Assembly: GCF_008831285.2 (NCBI RefSeq)
Contig: NC_045148.1
Span: 4,032,001 to 4,092,000, forward strand
Length of the DNA: 60,000 nucleotides
Direction: 5' to 3'
DNA from: Nymphaea colorata
Lineage: Eukaryota > Streptophyta > Magnoliopsida > Nymphaeales > Nymphaeaceae
Shown: positions 33,401 through 45,600 of the stretch, piece after piece
How the letters are laid out: the number at the start of each line of letters is the position of its first letter
Numbering within the stretch: position 1 is the first letter of the stretch
Translations under genes and position numbers: made by a program
The notes under the pieces: model-generated
Database searches by the model: none
Told to the model about the DNA's origin: nothing
What the model saw: only the letters and a program-made list of their open reading frames with translations

Positions 33401-33616
33401 ATATTCTGTCTAATGCCTATTGAGTTTGGAGTAGGTTGCCAGCATCTTGATGGTTGCCAATATCGATAATGATTCCATATGTATAGTTATGAAGTTATAA
33501 ATACACTGAGTGCATCAAACACTTAGTTTTGAATCTTTGATGCCAAACTTGTTGACTTATACAGTTGATTTTTCAAACACACTCGGCCTTCATCTTATTC
33601 AGCCTTGTAATCTTTC

Positions 33617-33664
<48 letters not shown>

Positions 33665-36600
33665 TGTGTGCATGATTATGAGAGTAGGGCATGTATATCT
33701 CTATTTGTGTTTGCTTAAAAATTTTTGGTTGGTGCTGTAATGGTCATTATGATTCATGGTTTCAAGTTAAGATGTGCATCTAATTGGTCTTTTTTTGGTA
33801 TAGGACTTGGGAAAGTTACATTTTCATTTTCCATCTGTGATTCCTAAAATTAGACAAGTAGCCACACCCGCATCCAAGTTTTTTGGGAGTTGCTATACCC
33901 GCACTTGCGCTTTGCAGTTTGCATTAATGCGACATAGTCCATCTATAAGTTCTAGCTTTAGAAGTATTGGACATTAAAATCTAGGGAGTGTGTAACCAGT
34001 TTATCCATGTTTGGATCCTATATATATATATATATATATATATTATTCGGGAGGTTTTTCTAGGGTATTTTTCACCAAAGTTGTTTTTTTTTTGTGAAAA
34101 ATCTTGTCGAAATCTCGGCGATTTTCTGAAAAATGAAGAAAACTAAAAATTAGGTAAAAATAAAACAAATGATAAACTAGTAAGAAGACATAAAAAAATA
34201 ACTAGATAGTACTTTAAATTCGGATTATTTAAATTCTTACGCCTTAACACCATAATGCTAAAATAATGAAGTGCTCAATAGAAAATGTCTCCTATAGAAA
34301 GTTGGAATTTAGAAACATGTAGCATGTACATAATTTCAATGTTGTCGAGTCTCACCTGCTTAAATGAAGCACTAGTTCCGGCTTCCAGCTCCTGGCTATT
34401 CTCAACTGCCTGCTCAAAATATTCAGGTAAAGTTCTAATTTATTTATTTTAAGATTGCGCATTGACAGTTTTACTGATTTTTAAGATTGGCAAGATCAGG
34501 TAAACCATTAAAGCATCTTTGAGATTATGTGAAATTTCTCAAAAATGAATCAACAAAGAAAAATAAAATAAAGAAAAAGTGCTTACCTGACGTGATGCTT
34601 GGCAGCTCCTTGTGGGCTTCCAGAACCCCTCCTCATGGCACATCTTTCTCAACAGGCAAAGTGAAAGGGCTCGTTAGGTTATAAACTATAAAGCCCTAAA
34701 GATTGCCCTTATGGCTTATGCTTTTGCCGTTAAAATAAATGGCAAGTTTGAAAACACCCTTCCTTCTGCAACTATTAATACATATGCCCTTTCCTTTTTT
34801 CAAAAAACTGAAGGCATGCTATTTTTGTTGTGAAAACTTTCTGTAAATAACATGAACACACCCTCGATATTAATGTAAAAAACTTTGCATGATAGGTACG
34901 TGAAAACATGCAACAAATACCATTATTAAAAAAAAACACAATTTTCACGTTTTTTTTCGTCTTTTCCTTCTTTAATGTTAATATCGCGATAGGTTGGCTG
35001 GTTTGACAGCATGGGTTGGTTAACAGTTGACTCAGCAACTAGTGCCACTAGTTGGGATGTTATCTATCAATGATATATCAAGTGCACAAGTGGAGCACTT
35101 CTAATGGTTGCATTTGAAAAATAAAATACAAAAACCCCTAACATTGCTGTTCCTTTTGTGTCTTTAAGGCCTGAACCAACTTCCGCCTCAGGAGAATGTT
35201 GGGTTGTTGGACTTGTTTTTAGTTTTATTTCTAGGAGTTCCATTTCAAGTGCTGGTCCTGTAGGTTCAAGCATAAAGCATGGTAAATTTGTTAAGAATAC
35301 TCTGATGATGTGATTTCTTTTTAATTTCAAAAGATGAAAAAGAATTTTGAGCTTTGTGCCTTTACAAAAATTAGCCTTTGAATTCAAGCCTTATTAAGAC
35401 CTGCCCTTGTATTGTAATTAGGAAGGAAGTTTTGATTCCTAGTAAATGAATCAAGTAGACTATAGTAGAGCACTTCTGGCGGTACATTTCGAAGTAAAAT
35501 GCAAAGATCCTTAAAATCTTATCTATGTCTGACTTTCGGGTCTGAACAGAGTGTTGCTTAGAGCAAAGTTGAAGCATGATGCAGATGTTAGATGCCTTTT
35601 CTTTGATAAATGTTGTGTGTCTTATTTTTCATTTTCTGCCAGTATTTGTTGGGCCTGTTTTGTTCTGTATTTCTTAAGTCCTCCATCTTATATACCCGAC
35701 TTTTCTATGAAGTTTAATCATTATAGTTGACATCGATCGGTCAGATATTAGGATGTGCAATGTAGTTACTGTACATATGTTCATTGCATAATTGATACAA
35801 ATCGTAAGCAATAGAAATTAAGGATCACAATATGGATGAAAATTCAGCGTGATTAGAAAAGAATAAAGAAGATTGAAATATTTGAGAGAAAAAATGGCAC
35901 TATGTAAAAATAAGATCACTAATATGATATACCAATTCACAGTGAGTTGCATAAAGTGATGAACCATCTAACTTAGAGGTACTTTACTGCTGAAGATGAA
36001 AATGGACTGGTACAAATGAGGTCGGCTAAAAACTTTTAGATTCAATGCAGCGTTGGCCATGTTTTCCCATCAGAAGTCAAGAGCTCCTGTCCAATGCTTT
36101 TAAGAGTGTGTACGTGTACAAGTCAAACCTGAGGGATTCGTAAAATGCATCATGCGTCTGATATCATACAATGCAGGGGGTTGTCTCACACAATAGACCT
36201 AATGCAGCTGCAGTGTACTATGCCTTTGAAACTAATTGCTGGGGAACATGGTGTTGGTTTCATGCCTCCATGTGAGATGCTGATAGGATATATTACGTTA
36301 CTAAGTTAGATTTGTCTCTAGATTCTCATGTTCCGTCTTTGTTTTACATGCTGATTTTTTTCTATATGTAGTCCAGTGAACTTACAAATATGATGAACAG
36401 CCTCAATAAGACACTTTTGAAATTCATTTTGTTTTTTATGACACAAATAATGGATGGATTGTGCTGTTGTAAAAAGTTCAGAATGAGCAAGAAGATTCTT
36501 GGATTTGTTATGAATATGGGTTGATCTGTTTCAGTCTTGCCATTTTGGCTGGTACACACCCATATGTTGCACATGTGGGTGATAGGGGGGGTGGGGTGAG

Positions 36601-39600
36601 GTGGGGAGGAAAGAGGTGTAGGAGGAGGAAGAAGAAGGGTAAAAGGAAGAAAGAGGAGGAGGAAGGAGTAAGAAGGAGGAGGAAACATACTTGGACTGTG
36701 GCAGGAGGTTATGCACATCTGGCTTAGGTAAAAGTTATGGTTTTGGAAACAACTTCTACAACAACATTTCTTTTATTATATTTCCAACAAGAGACTCATT
36801 TTACAAAGTTTCTCTTAACTTTTTACCTTGTTACTTGTAAGTTGTGAAATACCTTTTTATTACAATAATAGGCTTATTTAACAGTTTATCAGGATTCCTT
36901 TTTACTTTTTAACATATGCACACACACACATATGTAGATATATGTATGCATATATATGTGTGTGTGTGTGTGTATATATATAATTTATATTATATGTAGA
37001 TTTCCACCCATTTTTTTTTCTAAAAAGTGAAGCACCTAATACCAAGTCATGAGACATAGGGTCTGATGGTTCTTTTGCTGAATCCATGTTATTGATTATG
37101 AAGGAATAATAACAACTCCTTAATTAGGTTCTTTATATCAATTTTAGCTTATGTTATATGGATGTAGGTGCAGGTGTGGACACTGGTGCGAAGCATTTTC
37201 AATGTACTTCAAGATTTTAAGTACACAAACATATATGTTGATTATTTATATTCATAAGATATAAATTACTTGACCAAGGATCCCAAAATAGACCAAAAAA
37301 GGTATAAACTATGATTTTTCCATGCACTCACCTGCACCTGCCTATATGCGAAATATTCGGATCTACATCGTGAATCACGGGGGGACTGGGTGGTCCACCG
37401 AGAACTCCTTTGCCTTTATCCACGGTAGGGGGGTTAGGACCTTGGGCTGTCCTTTCGTCCTGAACCGTGATCTATGACGATGTAAAGGCTTGTAACATGG
37501 CCTTTATATCATCCATATCCTTCCTCCTTGAGGCTTCTTGCCTCTCTATATCTCTTCTCATCCTGCTCACTTCTCGTTCCATTTGTTGCACTCTTTCCCA
37601 CGCAAATAATTGGATTTCCATTGAATCCGTTGTTTGAGGCTCTCCTTGGCCTGTGGGAACTTCTTCTTGGGTTGGCTCCTCGGGAGTGGGCTGTTTTTTG
37701 GATTTGCCCATGTGTAAGGAGTAGTTGGACCAACGCCAAGGGAATTGCCCAATACATAACCGAGACTAACTCAAAATGCTGGAAACCAACTGTTATTCCT
37801 GCTACACTGACTGACACTGACCGATGCTGAAAACAAACTACACTGCTAGAAGCCGAAAACACTGACTCTGCCTTCCACACTGCCGCTGTGCTGCCGTGTG
37901 TTTGGAGGCAAGGGAAACGGGTTGGCCCGCCTACTGCCGCACTCACCTAGTGCCTCGGCAGTCACACCTCGCTCTTGGTCGGGCTCTAAGTGAAGAGCCT
38001 AATTCACCGCGTGCGCCTGACGCCTCGGTGACGCACCTCGAGCTCAGCTACCCTTGGGCGTGTAGGGAAGAGACCCTATTCTTGCTATAAGGGGTAGCAA
38101 GAAAAGCCTTAAACATAACTAGGAAAACCGTGGCTGGACACTAGAAAAAACCGAAAAATCTGCTCTAAGAATACCACTGCCGAAGACCAATCTAAAAGAA
38201 ATCCGACTGTCAAGCTGCCCTCTGAACTGTATCTTCGAAGGACCGAGTGCTTGCAACTGCCAATTTGTCCTCAAGACGACTCTGATAACAATTGTTAGGA
38301 CCCGACCGGTGGTGACTAGAAAAGCCACCCCAATCTGGAATCCTACTCTCAAGATCTACTTGAGGAAACCAAAAACCAAAAACGCTAAGTAAATTAATAC
38401 AAAAATCTACCTTGCCGGACAGGACCCCGGCGCAAACCCAATAGGAAGGTGAATACAAGTCGGGGATTCCCAAAACCTAACTAGGCTGATCCTACTACAA
38501 AGGAACTAATGAGGGTGAGAGGTCGTACAAGCGCAGAACGATACAAGAATTCTCTCACAGCTCACTCAACAAGCCATGCAAACCAGAAGCTAACGAACAA
38601 ACCCCGCTCGTTCCCAATAGGTAGGCTAAGCCCTCTTGCGGTCGTGTCTTTGGCACTTGTGCCTCCGAGGTACTACAATCAAGGACAATGGCCGTAGCTG
38701 GGCTAAAGCAAAAATAAAATAAACATGCAAAGACTACCACCCACAAAGCTACAAGGGGGATAGAACATGATACCGGCCAAGACGAGCTTGGCGAAGTAGT
38801 AAGAATGGACTCAGGATGAATTCCAAGTCCCGGGTATTTTCAGCTTCTCGGAGGGAAGACCAACGTCGGAAGCACGCCTGCCGGTTGAAGCCGAGGAAGG
38901 ACTGCTGCCTGCAGCCTAGGGATGCCGAGAGACGACGAGGAGTGCCGGCCGCTCGTACCGAGGTAGCCGAGGGGAACCGGGTCTTCGCAGCCGCCTGCTG
39001 CCGAAGGTTGGAGTGGCTCGGCAAAGAGTGCCAAGATCGTCGAGAAAGGGAGGGCCGGCCTTGCTGAGAGCGATCGCCTGTCGCTGGAGCCGCGAGCTGG
39101 GACTGCGGCCAAGGATGCCGAGGGTTCTGCCGAGATGGCTTGGCAGCTCCTACCTATCGCCTGGGTGTGGCTTGGCCACGCGTGTCGGGGTTGCCGACGG
39201 AAGAGGGGGGAGGCCGAGAGTAACCCGATTAGCCTAGCAAGGATGCTAGCCTAGTCGGTCAAGAACCTAGACCTAACTAAGGCTGTTTAGGGCTCGGGTT
39301 GGAGGGGCTCTATGGGTAGGTTCGGTCCTGGGGTAGGTGAGGTTAAGGGTAGGAAGGCTTGGCGAAGGAGAGAGAGGGGGTAGGTGCGAGGTGAAGGCAA
39401 GTGAGCTAAGGCTAGTACGGGTCCTACGTCAAGTTGACTGCAAGTGGGTTCGGGTTGACTAAATTCAAGAGGGCTCGGTTGACCAAGGATTTGGATTAGG
39501 GTTTGGATGAGGATGAGCTAAATGGGGCCCACTTGGTACTCAAGTGGCTACTAGGGTTTAAGAAGGGTAGGCGGCGGCCAAGGGGGTTGCCTATTACGGA

Positions 39601-42600
39601 TGAGGGGGCCGCGCGGATGAGGTGAGTCTAGATCGGGTAAGTGTGAATGCTCGGGTAGGGTTTCCTAAAGTGAGGCTGAGGTGGAGGCGCGTGAGGTAGC
39701 TATGGTTAGGGTTCGGCTGAGCTGGTCTTGCCCAGGTGGGGTGCGCCTTGAGGATGGACACGTGGCCTAGATCAACGGCCACTAAGGATAACGGCTAGGG
39801 TTTGCCTAGCGATGAGATGGAGTGGGGCCGATCTTTCCTAAAATGTTGGAAGGAAGGATTGCAGCGGGATTGTGAGAGTTGGCCAAGGAGTGACGTGGCC
39901 AGGGCGAGTTCTCCTCTACTACGGATAGGGGACACGTGGAGGGGATGTGCGGTGGAGATGGAGTGGCGGAAAAGGCAAGGGATGAGGTCAAAGGGATTGA
40001 CGACAAGATAGGAAAGGATGAGAAGCGCTCAAGGGAGTTTCCTCAAATGGCGCAAGGGGAAGACGCGTGAAAAACGTGTGGACGAGGGAGTGACAAGGAG
40101 TGGGACCCGGAGGGTATGACGTGGGCTTGGGGCTTACGGATGAAGGACACGTGGGCAGATGGAGGACCGAGGAAAGGATGCAGGTTAGGGTTGACACGGT
40201 GGAAAGTGTACGAGAAAGGAAGGTGGGAAAACGGCGGCTAGGCTTTCCAAGATTTTTGGAAAGGATGGACTGAGTGGCTGGCTGGCGAGTGAGGCCAAAT
40301 GGGACAGGTGGATGATGCTTGAAGGAAGGGGAATAGATGGCTGACACATGGCAAAAGGGACGGCTGGGATGAATCCAAATGAGGAAGGATTGGAGACTTA
40401 CCAATTTGGGGGCTAGGGCAAAACCCTAAACGATCCTCTTGACTTTTGACCACAATACCCCTGTACCTATGATGAGCCCTCGGATTGGAGGAGGGGCAAA
40501 TTGGTCGCGGTCGCCGGAAGTTGCAGCGGTGGCCGGAATTAATGCAGCGGTCACCGAAATCCCGATTTCCGGCCGATGGTCGTTCTTCACCTAGAGTGCT
40601 CGGACTCACTCCAAAAGTGGCCAAAATGCTCTTCTTGCTTGGGCGACCCTTTTGATAATCTTTTTGTATTGATTTACAGCCCAAAACCACACTTTTTCGA
40701 GGTTTTTGTGCTGATGGATTCCAACAAGAGTAACTTGAAGCCGGGAGCGTTTCTTGATGAATTTGAGACGTTTTCACCAGCCGAATTCTTGGTTCTTCCC
40801 ATGGTTCGAACTGAGAGATGAATAGCCGATTCTAAGACTTGTAAGAATGGGTCTAAGGGCGATTTCCACCGCCGGATTCTAGACCTAACTCACGGGATTG
40901 CGCCGTGGACCAGACCTAGCCCGTGGCCGAACTCTCCAATAGAACACACCCAACAAGTTGCTTATCTTCCACTAAAAATTTCAAAGTACTAACCGTGAGA
41001 ATGAAGTCGATATTGAAGATGCCCGCTCGCAGGAACTCTTCAATCTTCCCGGATGAGATACGTCCTCTCAACTCTAGTGTGGCTCTAGAGAAGGCGTCGT
41101 GACATTCTTGGAGTTATTGTGGGTAGTATCGTGGACCAGAGGAGCCGCAACCGCCAGAGCTCTTGAAGTTCCAGTAGTCGTCGTTCCTTGGGCCGAGAGG
41201 TTGAGGAGAGACAAGAGATCGAGGAAGGAGGAGGATGAAGCCTTCGGGTGGAGAGGGAGGACGCCGCCACCAAGATGGATGCCAGATTCTTCCTTGGGGC
41301 TTTGGAAAAGAGGGAGAGGCGCCACGAGCAAGGGGACGCGAGGGGGAGAAGGGAATCACCACCGCGGGAGAGAGGAGGTGCACGAGAGGGAGAGAGGAGA
41401 GAGAGTGAAAACTTGAAAATGTGATTTTCTATTCCAAAAAGCATCCGAAATACAATGAGAGAAAAGCTTATATACATCCTACTGTGACTCCACAAGTGGA
41501 ACGAACCGGTTCACTCACTACCAAAAGCTTGAATCAAAACGAGACACAGACCATCTTGATATTTACAAAGAGAATCTCAAATGCAATAAGCAAATAACAT
41601 AAGCAAATGGGCGAGACGCCTTAACCTACTGACCCGCCCCTGAACCTTGTGAGTCTAGGGTGGGGACCTCGTCTAGGTTACTGCCAAGACAATCAAGGCC
41701 ACGCGGGCCGGGGTCCTGTCCGGTTGGGTAGATTTTTGTATTAATTTACTTAGGCTTTTTGGTTTTTGGTTTCCTCAAGTAGATCTTGGCAGTAGGATTC
41801 CAGATTGGGGCGGCTTTTCTAGTCACCACCGGTCGGATCCTAACAATTTGGGACATCTGATTCCATGAGGCTAGTGTAACTGGATGGCTCTACACAGAAT
41901 ATTTTTCTATACATACACAAACTAAAAGTACTAGTCCACCATATTCAGTTTTGACTTCCACGCGATAATTTGATTTGAGTATGCTTAAATAAATAGGAAA
42001 TTGCTATGAGTTGCAAATAAAAGGAACTAACATCTGATTTTTTAATCAATTGTATGCGTAACAAGTTTATTATGAGCTGGAGCCTGTTCTTTATCAAGGG
42101 TTCTTGCTTACTGTATTTCAGTTATATGTGACAGATGCTCAAATCTCATGTTGTTATACACTTATACATTATTGATGCAGAAGCTTTCGCATGTTGACTA
42201 CTTGAACTATTCCATAATGATGTAGAATCCCTTATATAATCATCTGAACATTTGTCTTTCTGTCATAAGTTTTGCTTGGTTTCTGTGTTCTAAATTTTTA
42301 AGTTCATATGTCTAATTATGCATTTTACATACTATACTTGTGAGGCTTTCTGAGACTTAGCATATAAGACAATTATAATGCTAACAAATGACATGTTTTA
42401 ACAGATGAAGAACTTCAAACAAAGGTGGCAAAGGTTGAAGTTCCTACTCCTGGATTAGTCAGTAATCTGATGCCTGGGGCAGTAGGTGTTGGATTGCCTC
42501 CACAACCAGCTTATGCTGTAGGCTTGCCAAAGTATGGTTTTCATCTCCTTGAATTCATGTAAATGGTTATAGCCTTTGTGTAGTAATGGTCTGGGAAGTA

Positions 42601-45600
42601 GTAGAGCATTTTCTCAACATGTCCTATGCTTCATTCTGAGCATATACTTTTACTACTTAGCTAATCTCACAGCTTAGGTTGGAAGCTTGGGAATTAGTGT
42701 GCTATCTCAAATAATTCCAAGTGGACATTAATCATGATAAAATTGTTAGCAGTTATCAATAAAAAAATATTTATCACGGGGGTAGTCATTGTTCTTATAC
42801 GATAATCTGTCTTTCTTAGTGACAATCCTGTTTGAGAAAGCCATAACTTATCAGGAAATAATGAATGCAATATTGTCAGAAACTTACTACTCTTTTATGC
42901 TTTTGTTGGCCAGCTACAATCCTGCATCAGCAACATTACCACCTCCAGGTTGGTCTGGTACTGTACGCGCAGAACCTTGGTTTACACAAGCTCCAGCAGT
43001 GTCTTTGCCTGCTGTCATTTCTGTTTCTCCAGCACAGGTCCAACCCTTGTTTCCAATACAGAATGTTCGACCTCCACTTCCAGCAACAACTGCTCCATCA
43101 TTTCAACCGCCATTCCCTATCAGCCCACCTGGTCTCCCTGCAACTGCTCCACCCATTTCTCAACCACTGTTTCCAATAACTTCTACTAACAGTATCCAAA
43201 GCTTGCCATTTGCAACACCTGTAGCTCCTGTGGTTCCGTCAAGCTCTCCCACTGAAGGGAAGATCTCTGCAGTTGCAAACTACACTTCTAGTCCGTCCAT
43301 GGGAAGTAGTTACACTGCTCCTAATGTCCAAGGTATGGATACTTCATCGTTGAAGCATGTAGACTAGTCTCTTATCAGCATGCTCCATGGCATAGTTTCT
43401 CTGAGCTTTGCAGTAATATTTTTCATTATGACAGCAGGTCTATATAATTTTTATACTGGATTCCCTAAGAACCATCAAGTTTTTTTTTTTTTTTTTTGGA
43501 TGAAACATTATGGTGTATTTTACATGTTAAACTATAATTGGAGCTTTTCTGGAAACACAAACCTATACATCTTCTGATTTGTTTCATCTCTTCCTGTGGA
43601 TAGACCTTTGGTATCATTTGCCAAATAAGAACTTATACCACTAAAGAATTTCAGGAAGCAGTAGCAGATAATGAATTGGAAGCAAATTGAATATCGGACA
43701 AAAAGCAAAATAGAAGAAAAATTAATTTTTAAGGAAGAGCATACTCCTTGAAGAAGGGAATTTACTTCCTTCAATAGCAAAATGCACTTCCGACATGTGG
43801 GGAGTACATTTTCTTTCCCAAAGTGGTTTTTGCTTCTGAAGGTGCTTCATAGGAAGCAAGCTACTCCTTTGTGTTGCCGCTTCCAGCAACCTTGAGCAAA
43901 ACTAATTTGAGAAAGTTCGTTTTCCATTGCAGCCTGGAGATATAGGCCAGCTGTTTGACCTTGTCACTGTAGTGACTCAAATTGCTGTCATACATAAGTT
44001 TGGTGATCTCATATTTAATTTACTACCTTTCTTTTCAACTGATGTGGTGGAAGGAACCTGTTGGTGACTAATTTTAAAATTTCATCATGCAATACCTTTA
44101 ACTTGAAACAGACAAAATTTGGTGATGATTAGAAGGGTTTCTGTTAGCAAATAAGCCAATATAGGACAAAAATAATTATAACAGCCTAGAGAAGAAGCTT
44201 TTGCTTGCTTGAGGTGCGTGCTTTACAAACCGAAACTGGTCGTTGAGTGACTTTAGGTAAGCTGCAAAAACCTGGGTTTATTTGCAGCTATAGCCAGTCC
44301 AACAGATTTTGGTATTTGAAAAATATCAGGAGGGAGAATTTGGGGCATATGCATGCCTGTCTTTGTGAATGCCTGTGTCAAATAAGCTCCTCATTGATCT
44401 TGACATGTCACGTAAAGTTAATGTCGCATAATTATTAGATTTTTTGGATTTTTCATTGTATATATGAACTATCCAAGTTGGCTGTTGGGAAAAAAAGTAG
44501 ACATTTTAAGGTAGTCTTTTTTGGTATCTTCACATGTAATACCCTATCTATGACCAAAATGGACGTAAAGGTCTAAAGGAAATTTGACGTTTATAAGTTA
44601 TATTGCAGAAAGTACTGGTACAACCTGAAAAGCTGCTCATGTTTAATGAATTAGGTCATAAATACTTCTCTGTTGAAGGACGAGTGGCTATCGATATGAA
44701 ATCTTGTATCAACAGAAACAACTTCTTTGATATTCTAATATAAAAAAATTGAATAATAAATTTAATCATTATTAGAAAACGTTAAAGAATTGTTGACAAA
44801 CTAAAATTTGTTGTGCATGTGTATCAGTGGCTGATTGAACATCAAACAAATCATCTATGACGGACACGTAAATAGCGTCTGCCTCTGCTCTGCTTACCAG
44901 TGCATGGTTCACCAGATATGATTTTAACAGCATAATGCTTTAGGGCCATAGAAATTAGTGAGAGAGTTCTGATTCTTAAGCTTCTTTATTTTATATAAAT
45001 TTGCTGGACCACTATCTTGCTTATTTTAAATGTGAATGCAATCTGCTGATTGAGTGTTAAACCTCGTATTTTAACAACCAAAAGTTCATTTTGCACTTTT
45101 GATTTATAATTGTATTGTGCCAGTTGTCTGTACTCTCTACATAGAGGATAATTTGTCCAGATAGCATACTATTTTCTTTCTATTTATTCTTATTGTAGAA
45201 TTAGACCGAGGTCTCTTCTGTACCTGTTGCCAAGGAAAATTCACAGCATTCCCTTTTCTGGGCTCTGCCTCTTATGTCGACAAAAACAGGTCATGCTATT
45301 ATGCTGTGTCTTACGTTTTTTAGGTCTTTAGAAGTCAAATGGAATAGGTGGCAACATTCATTTGATGATAGCAGTCTCCCTCGGTCTCTTTGGTTTCATA
45401 TTGACAAATTTTTTAGGTCTTTAGAAGTCAAATGGAATAGGTGGCAACATTCATTTAATGAGAGCAGTCTCCCTCGGTCTCTTTTTTTTGGTTTCATATT
45501 GAAAAATTTATTCTAGACATCACCACTTTTCTATCTTATTTAGTTTTTTCTTGCTTCAACTTTTTTGTTCGAGATCAGTTAAAATTTTCATTTTTTGAAA

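Larger units (their letters stand above)
38293..41845. mobile_element. LTR-derived block bounded by inverted LTR ends
   Basis: 3.55 kb of GC-rich, G-biased sequence whose two outer 139-bp ends are inverted copies of each other. On the left it starts TGTTAGGACCCGACC. On the right it ends GGTCGGATCCTAACA. Each is an LTR 3' terminus pointing outward; the left one is followed by a primer-binding site and gag. The interior has no retrotransposon protein motif, although long opposite-strand frames (for example 40238-40777) exist by composition. It may be two head-to-head LTRs or one very long rearranged LTR. I could not find the point where LTR 5' ends would meet. Confidence 0.6.
33386..42404 (+). 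other. SUF4 intron 2, about 9 kb with nested retroelement
   Basis: GTGACT donor and AACAG acceptor. The first 3.9 kb and the last 0.55 kb are ordinary AT-rich intron with microsatellites at 33620-33670, 34019-34044 and 36918-36983. The middle (about 37335-41845) is GC-richer retroelement DNA in antisense. A purine-rich tract (GGAGGAAGAAG) lies at about 36590-36690. Confidence 0.88.

Noticed and set aside
40238-40777. 179-residue - strand open frame in SUF4 intron 2
   Set aside because: Low-stop frame in GC-rich LTR-derived DNA; no motif, and neighbouring frames are open too.
41074-41495. Overlapping frames on both strands at the right part of the intron 2 element
   Set aside because: Gly/Arg/Ser-rich reading of GAGAGGG-type sequence, no domain.
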